A stretch of DNA of 64,000 nucleotides. It comes from Deltaproteobacteria bacterium (GTDB lineage Bacteria; Myxococcota_A; UBA796; CAJQPC01). The stretch's first letter is position 1. Each line of letters starts with the position of its first letter. Shown in pieces: positions 59,262 to 64,000 of this stretch. The stretch lies in NCBI GenBank assembly GCA_016717595.1, contig JADKFE010000039.1:14051-78050 (forward strand), read 5' to 3'. The notes below the pieces were generated by a model. It was not told the origin of the DNA. It saw only the letters and a list, made by a program, of their open reading frames with translations, and did no database searches. The position numbers and the translations under genes were made by a program.

Positions 59262-60782
59262 TTGGTGGGCTTGGGCCTGCGCCCCGGCCTGTTCTTGGGC
59301 CATGAGGGCGGCGAGCTCTTCGGCCACCTCTGGGTGATCCATTGGCACGCCGAGGCCCTGCCCGCGTGGCCTTCAGGCACAGACCTCGCCTTGGGCGCCG
59401 ATCCCTGGCCGGTGATCGACCCCCTGACCACGCTCACCGTCGCCGCCCTGAGCCGCGTGTTTGGCGCCGTCTCGGCCTGGAACGCCTTGGTGCTGGGCGC
59501 CGTCGCCTTGGCCTATGTCGGCGGCGCGGCGGTGGGTCGTCGGGTCGGCGGCGCCCCCGCCGTGGCCGGGGTGCTCGTCGCGCTCTCGCCGCCGCTCTTG
59601 GGCTCCTTGTCCTCGGGCCTCAGCGAAGACGCTGGGCTGGGCCTGCTCGCCTTGGCCTATGCCGCGCTGCTCGGCGAGGGCTTTGGGATGAGCCTGCTCG
59701 GCGGCGCGCTCTTGGGCCTCACCGCGGCGAGCGGCCTTGTGTTGGGCGCCTTGGGCGCCTTGGGGGCCGTGGCCTTGGGGCTGGTGGACCTCTGGCGCAG
59801 GCCCGCGCGTCTGGGGCGCTGGGTGTCCGCCGCGCTGCTCGCCTTGGCCTTGGCCGCCCCCGCCGCCTGGATGCACGCCGACCGCCTCGGCGGCGAGGGT
59901 CACCGAAGCGGCGCGCCCCACGAGCAGCCCGAGCCCGCGTGGCGCCTCAACCCTTGGCGTGGCGCCGATCTGGCCTCGTTCGTCGCCGTCGGTGAGGCCC
60001 AGCCCCCCGAGGGCGCCTTGATGCGCATTCATCCGACGGCCCTGGGGCTCGTGCCCTTGGTGTTGGCGCTGATCGGCGGGCGTCATCCGCTCTGGCTGGC
60101 GCTCCTCGCGGCGATGGCGCTCTCCGCCGGGCCTCGCCTGAGCTTTATGGGTGAGCCTTTGGGCCTCGACAACCCGGCTGTGCGCCTCTTTCGCCTCTTG
60201 CCCGGGGCCGAGCTGTTGAACCACCACGCCCGGGTGATGCTGATCGGGCAGCTCGCCTTGGCCGCCTTGGCCGCGCGGGGCGCGGTCACCTTGGCCGCTC
60301 GCTGGCCCGGCAGGGAGGGGCGTGTGCAGACGGCGCTGGCGCTCTTGATCGCCGCCGAGCTGAGCCTGCTCTCCCCCACGCCGCTGCCCCTGCCGACGAC
60401 CTCGGCGCACATCGACCCGCTGTGGAGCGCCCTCAAGGATGTGCCCGGCGCGGTGCTGCCCCTGCCGCTGGCGGGCCCCGGCGTTCACACCCAGCGCCCT
60501 CTGTACGAGCAGCGCGCCCATGGCCGCCCCTTACGCCTCTCGCCGAACCGACCCGGTGACCTGGGTGAGCTTCAGGACGACCCCACGGCGCGCTGGCTCA
60601 ACACCCTGGCCTTGCCCCGGGGCGCCCGCCCGCCGGAGTCCCCGTCATGGACCGGGCTCGCCGAGGCGGGGGTGGGCGCCGTGGTCGTGCGGGAGGCCTA
60701 TGTGGAGGAGGTGACGGCGCGGCTGGGGCCGCCGGACGTCACGGCGCAGGGTGGGGCGGCTTGGTGGGTCTCAGGGCGTTGA
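59262..60782 (+). CDS. Multi-pass membrane protein, GT-C-like
   Basis: A 506-residue (or longer) membrane protein with about ten spans and an acidic segment GHEGGELFGHLW near residue 15-25 in the position of the GT-C first-loop motif. TTG 59262 is the first standard start, but the same frame back to CTG 59214 encodes a further hydrophobic stretch (SRAAVALGAFACAALVGLG) that looks like the true first span. The C-terminal 120 residues are a soluble domain. The substrate is unknown. It starts near the end of the GNAT gene, so they may be co-transcribed. Confidence 0.7.
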   Translation: MVGLGLRPGLFLGHEGGELFGHLWVIHWHAEALPAWPSGTDLALGADPWPVIDPLTTLTVAALSRVFGAVSAWNALVLGAVALAYVGGAAVGRRVGGAPAVAGVLVALSPPLLGSLSSGLSEDAGLGLLALAYAALLGEGFGMSLLGGALLGLTAASGLVLGALGALGAVALGLVDLWRRPARLGRWVSAALLALALAAPAAWMHADRLGGEGHRSGAPHEQPEPAWRLNPWRGADLASFVAVGEAQPPEGALMRIHPTALGLVPLVLALIGGRHPLWLALLAAMALSAGPRLSFMGEPLGLDNPAVRLFRLLPGAELLNHHARVMLIGQLALAALAARGAVTLAARWPGREGRVQTALALLIAAELSLLSPTPLPLPTTSAHIDPLWSALKDVPGAVLPLPLAGPGVHTQRPLYEQRAHGRPLRLSPNRPGDLGELQDDPTARWLNTLALPRGARPPESPSWTGLAEAGVGAVVVREAYVEEVTARLGPPDVTAQGGAAWWVSGR

Positions 60783-60795
60783 GGCCGGGGGCTCC

Positions 60796-61541
60796 CTAGA
60801 GCAGGCCGAAGGCTCTGGCGTCGCGGAGTGCCTCGCGGCAGGCGGCGGCGTGGGCGGCCTTCTTGGTGCTCCCGGTGGTGTTGTAGATCTCAGGCCGATG
60901 CCCGTCAGATCAGGCGAGATCCCAGCTCAGCGTTATCGGGGCCCCCAGGACCAGGCATCCGGGGTCGGGGCTGAGCCCCTATGCCGCTGGTAGAGTTCGT
61001 TGATCGCGCCGATGGGGTTTGGGTGCTTCTCAGGGGCCGGGGCCTCCGCCAGGGTCGGCGCGTGGGCGGCGATCCAGCCGGTGACGATTCGCTCCACGGC
61101 ATCGCCCTGCTCATCCGCGACCAAGGCGCCCAGCACGGCCTCCATCGTGTTCTCCAGCAAGTTGGGGTTGTCGATGAGGTTCGTCGCCCCGCCGCGCCCC
61201 GCGCGCAAGAGCTCATCAAGGCCCAAGGCCTTACCCCGCGCCGTGAGCCAGCTCCCGCGCTTGTAGGTCTCGGCGAGCTTGGTGAGATCCCCCTCGGTGG
61301 CCGTGGGCTGGGTGTAGAACAAGGCCCGGGCGACGACCTCCCCCAGCTTCGCGTCGCCCAAGAACGCGAGGCGCCCTTGGGAGAGGTGCGCCGGGGCGCG
61401 GCCGCCGGGGAACTTCTCCTCCACCCAGGTGCGGTGCGTGAGGGCCTGGAGGAGCAGGGCATCATCGATGAACCTCACGCCGAGCCGGGTCTGGAGATCG
61501 TTGAGGTCGGCGGGGCTGGGGCTGTGGGGGTAGACAAACAT
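60796..61541 (-). pseudogene. RNase III-like protein with lost catalytic residues and frameshifted dsRBD
   Basis: The first frame (ATG 61541, site GGAG) has the RNase III fold: RLGVRFIDDALLLQALTHRTWVEEKF, RLAFLGDAKLGEVVARALFY, TLTKLAETYKRGSWLTARGKALGLDELLRAG and LLENTMEAVLGALVADEQGDAVERIV. In the signature RLEFLGD the catalytic Glu is Ala, and the Asp of ADT-x-E is Asn, so it should not cleave. The dsRNA-binding part breaks twice (near 60935 and 60910), but its end is recognisable in a third frame: EIYNTTGSTKKAAHAAACREALRDARAF, to a TAG at 60798. Both breaks are explained by extra bases. It is either decayed or a repurposed RNA-binding protein hit by errors. Confidence 0.72.
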
Positions 61542-61559
61542 GGGGTCGCTCCTGTGGGG

Positions 61560-61588
61560 CTGACTCGGGATGAGTCAGGATCCTAGCC
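61560..61588 (-). promoter_or_regulatory. Promoter of the RNase III-like gene with inverted repeat at the start site
   Basis: GGCTAGGAT (61588-61580, minus strand) gives a -10 of TAGGAT with transcription near 61573. CTGACTC-GGGAT-GAGTCAG (61560-61578), a perfect 7-base inverted repeat, lies over the start site and could be an operator. The ribosome site AGGAG follows. Confidence 0.35.
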
Positions 61589-61591
61589 CAA

Positions 61592-62875
61592 AGACGCACG
61601 CCGATCTTGGTCGCGGACAGCCGCTCACGCGTATCCACCCCTCGCGTCGTGATCGCGGTGTCAGGTGCTTGACCTCGGGCGCTGACCTCGCTGTTTGGGG
61701 CGGAGACGGGTGGGAACAGACAAGGCATCGTGCTCTCCAGCGCCCTCTGGCGTCGGCGGAGTGAAGCGGCCAGGCGTCCCCCAACAAACGTATGGCGGTC
61801 ACCGAGGTCAGGACCTGCGCGTTGAGATCGGTCTAGATCAGCGCGTCGACACCCGTGGCGGCTCTGACGGCCGTAAGGGGTGCGCGCGGGCTCATGGGCA
61901 CAAGTATTCGCAGGGCGCCCACTCCTGCTGGTCCTCGTTCTCGATGTGGGATCCGCACAATCCAAACACCTCTGAGTCCAGCTCACCACAGAACGCCTCG
62001 TCCACCTCTCCACCATACCGCGTGATCCATCCCGCCAACCACGCCAGACTATTGTGGACTTGCGAGGCTTGTGCGCCTCCACTCGGGAGGGACGTCACGA
62101 GTCTGCGACCGTGGGCAACGGGGTTCGTCTTGACCGCCGGACCGGTGGGGTGGCGCCCTCGACGGAGCGTGGGGACGGAGGGAATGCGGGCGGCGTCAGC
62201 TTGGCGTCCTGGAGGAATGACGTCTCGCGGCGACCAGGCCGAATGGGCCTCCAAGCGGGGTTCACCCGAAAGGGGGTCTCGGTCCCATGCGCGCCGAGGA
62301 TCCAACGAGAGCAAGCGGAGTTTGCGAACGCAGCGCGCTGAGCGCGCTCGCGGTCTTCTTGACGAGTCCGCGATCAGCAATGGCCCGGGCGCGCGCGTAA
62401 TTCGCTGATGCGCTGGGCTTCCTGGGACTGGTCACATAGACCGACAAGAAGCCAGACTCCGAATCATCGTGAAGATCAGCTCAGCGCGTGCGTGGCCCGT
62501 CTGGGGCCACCTGCGCGCGGCCAAACTCCTCGGGCGGGAAGAGCGCCAAACTCGCGAAGAAGGTGGCGGGCCGGCCCGCGGCCGGGCGCGCGGCTGGGGG
62601 CAGGTCTGGGTGGGCCAAGCCAGGTCGTCCGCCGCGTGCCCGCCACCCCAGGTGTGGCGCCGGCCCCTCGGGAGGGGGTCAGCGCGCAGGGTCTCTGTGC
62701 AGGTGATCGGCCGGTAGAACAGTCCGGCCAACACATACGCGGCGGTCCCCCCTCAGGGTCCCCAAGTGCGTAGGAGGTTGGCGGCGTCCCCCCGCCGCCC
62801 CCCCCGAACCGGAAGCTCCTCCCAGTCCATCCCGATCGTCGCGCCGAGGTCGGTCCGGCGCAGCCTACCCCAGCG
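61592..62875. other. No convincing gene in about 1.3 kb
   Basis: This stretch has no frame with consistent protein-like sequence on either strand. A 54-residue piece (61892-62056, minus strand: SLAWLAGWITRYGGEVDEAFCGEL...) looks protein-like and could be the tail of a decayed gene, but its upstream part is not. There are G/C-rich direct runs near 62780 and no tRNA or repeat array. Confidence 0.4.
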
Positions 62876-63021
62876 TCATCCACGCGGCTTAGGCGCCGTG
62901 AGGGTAGGGCTCCACGCGGCGAGCTCGGTCGCGCAGTCCGCCCGCGCGGCGGCGTAGTCTGTGCGGGGCGGCTGGCACCCGCAGAGGAGGAGGGCGAGCG
63001 GGAAGGCGGCGCGGAGATCAT
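62876..63021 (-). CDS. Very small lipoprotein, start disrupted
   Basis: A minus-strand frame with LRAAFPLALLLCGCQPP, a lipoprotein signal and lipobox (LCGC), followed by about 28 residues (RTDYAAARADCATELAAWSP...) to the stop. The only ATG (63021) overlaps the stop of the upstream gene (ATGA) but is out of frame by one missing base. With one base restored the protein has about 47 residues. The overlap suggests an operon with the gene that enters from the right edge. Confidence 0.4.
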
Positions 63022-64000
63022 TGTTCGACGGGCAACGAGTAGGTTCCCGGGTCACAGAGGCTGACCTCGTCAACGCTGGCATCGTCGATCACCAAGGTCG
63101 CGCCTTCGGCGTCGTACGTGGCGAGGCGGCCGCTCACATGAAAATCGCCACGTGTGTAGTCGAAGGAGTAGCCCAATAGCCCCGAGGTCAGCGGGATGGA
63201 CCACGATCTTCAACGTGACCATACCGTTCCAGAATGAGCTTCGTAGGCGCAAGATAGGGCACGGGCCGAACTGTAAACTGCTGTTTCCATGATCCGATGC
63301 AGTCCAGATCCGCAGGATCAATAACGTAGCCTTGGCTCGGATGGCGTTCTCCTTGGACGGGTACCGTCCCGCAGGTCCACTCCATGTCGGCGATAAAATT
63401 CACTGTGGTCGTTCCCGGAAACTCCTCACCGGACGATTGAGTGCCCGCCGGAGATCGCGCCCTCTGTCCAGTCGTTCGTCGCGGACAACACGATTGAGTT
63501 TTCATCCTTATCGACGAGGTGGTCTGTCTCGTTGAATCGAAACGTGACGTTCGGCTGAATGATTCTGAGTGTTTTTCCTTGATCCTGGACAATGTCAAGG
63601 TCTGTAATCCATGCGGCGCCGGTTAATCTTCCAGTACCAGTTACTTGAATAGGGGTAAGGATCAGGGAATAGTTCGAGTCGCCATCTTTGTTGATTGCGC
63701 GCCGAGGAATAAGTCGAAAGCGACCACTACCGGCCGAGCAGGAAGACTCTACGGGCTCGCTTCGTGCGGCCGAGACTTCCGTGTAGTTGGTGATGGCTAA
63801 CTTCCACCTCGGTACATAGTCTGTGCACTCATTGGCCGCGGTGCGGACTGAGTCTTGAATCTCTACGACGAAGGGCCCAAAATTACAATCTGGGAAGCAG
63901 GAGTTCACGTTCCCAAGGAGGTTTGAGTCAACAGACCAATCGCCACCGGACTCGGTCGCGCTAATCGTGTTCTCAGAGCGATAGTTTTGAGAGCTGGGAT
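63018..64000 (-). CDS. Low-GC exported-type protein, frameshifted, 5' end outside window
   Basis: The minus-strand gene is open to the right edge (first residues PSSQNYRSENTISATESGGDWSVDSNLLGNV...) and ends at the TGA at 63018-63020. The product is beta-rich with Cys pairs (CFPDCNFGPF, NECTDYVPRW, ESSCSAGSG, TCGTVPVQG) and resembles secreted or surface proteins. To read through, one must shift near 63430, 63195 and 63180; each is explained by one extra base, and together they restore the first frame, ending GYSFDYTRGDFHVSGRLATYDAEGATLVIDD...TYSLPVEQ. GC in the 63.2-64 kb part is about 48%, far below the rest of the window. Family unknown. Confidence 0.55.

Noticed and set aside
61462..62082. 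206-residue minus-strand frame next to the RNase III-like gene
   Set aside because: It runs over the RNase III start in another frame and has Arg/Pro/Ser-rich, non-protein-like sequence.
62408..62773. Open frames in the 62.4-62.8 kb stretch
   Set aside because: Several short frames on both strands exist only because of high GC; none has a ribosome site with a domain or signal.
1..64000. tRNA, rRNA, insertion sequences, prophage or integrase genes
   Set aside because: No cloverleaf, rRNA motif, transposase, integrase or terminal inverted repeats could be found by eye; a covariance search would be needed to exclude small RNAs.

Overview
The window is GC-rich chromosomal DNA (about 70% GC or more over most of its length) that looks like a Myxococcota or related delta-proteobacterial genome. 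The signs are a MYXO-CTERM sorting tail on a secreted metalloprotease, MopE-type Asp/Cys repeat lipoproteins, many short lipoproteins, an Oar-type TonB-dependent receptor, Ser/Thr kinases with proline-rich linkers, a Ycf46-like AAA ATPase and an ECF sigma/anti-sigma pair. I see no rRNA, tRNA, CRISPR array, prophage or insertion sequence.

Layout. 0-4.5 kb: a hypothetical protein and two multi-pass GT-C-like membrane proteins in a tightly overlapping plus-strand run. 4.5-7.2 kb: a stand-alone rpsD, a small hypothetical, a type II/IV prepilin-like protein and a frameshifted hypothetical. 7.2-11.3 kb: an eight-repeat MopE lipoprotein and an ECF sigma/anti-sigma pair. 11.3-17.3 kb: a pentapeptide-repeat protein, a GshB-like ATP-grasp enzyme, a Ycf46-like AAA ATPase, gpsA, two cyclic-nucleotide-binding-like proteins and a class II aldolase split by a frameshift. 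17.3-24.4 kb: a small lipoprotein, two bPH2 membrane proteins, a PD-(D/E)XK nuclease, a small exported protein, another GT-C-like protein and a membrane pentapeptide protein. 24.4-33.8 kb: a cell-surface block with a sulfatase-fold lipoprotein, a MYXO-CTERM matrixin-like protease and its partner, and divergently an Oar-like receptor followed by two lipoproteins. A perfect inverted repeat lies between the two arms. 33.8-41.1 kb: a secreted protein, a frameshifted CCA-adding enzyme, a TPR protein, an aldo/keto reductase, a thioredoxin-fold lipoprotein and ETF-ubiquinone oxidoreductase. 41.2-46.3 kb: lspA, lgt, comEC and a membrane/SRPBCC fusion. 46.4-55.8 kb: a minus-strand signalling locus with a pseudokinase carrying C-terminal ubiquitin-like folds, an FHA-like lytic transglycosylase, a membrane protein, a Ser/Thr kinase and TPR proteins. 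55.8-60.8 kb: a divergent plus-strand run with a coiled/acidic protein, a TPR protein, a GNAT acetyltransferase and a GT-C-like protein. 60.8-64 kb: a decayed RNase III homologue, about 1.3 kb with no convincing gene, and a low-GC secreted-protein gene running off the right edge.

The genes suggest an envelope-heavy lifestyle. lspA and lgt supply the lipoprotein maturation that the many lipobox proteins here need. The receptor/lipoprotein/protease block could act in nutrient or protein-surface work, and the kinase/transglycosylase locus looks like a cell-wall-spanning signalling or export apparatus that I cannot match to a named system. At least seven genes carry single-base frameshifts, mostly in G/C runs and mostly extra bases, so some of the breaks are probably consensus errors of a long-read assembly.
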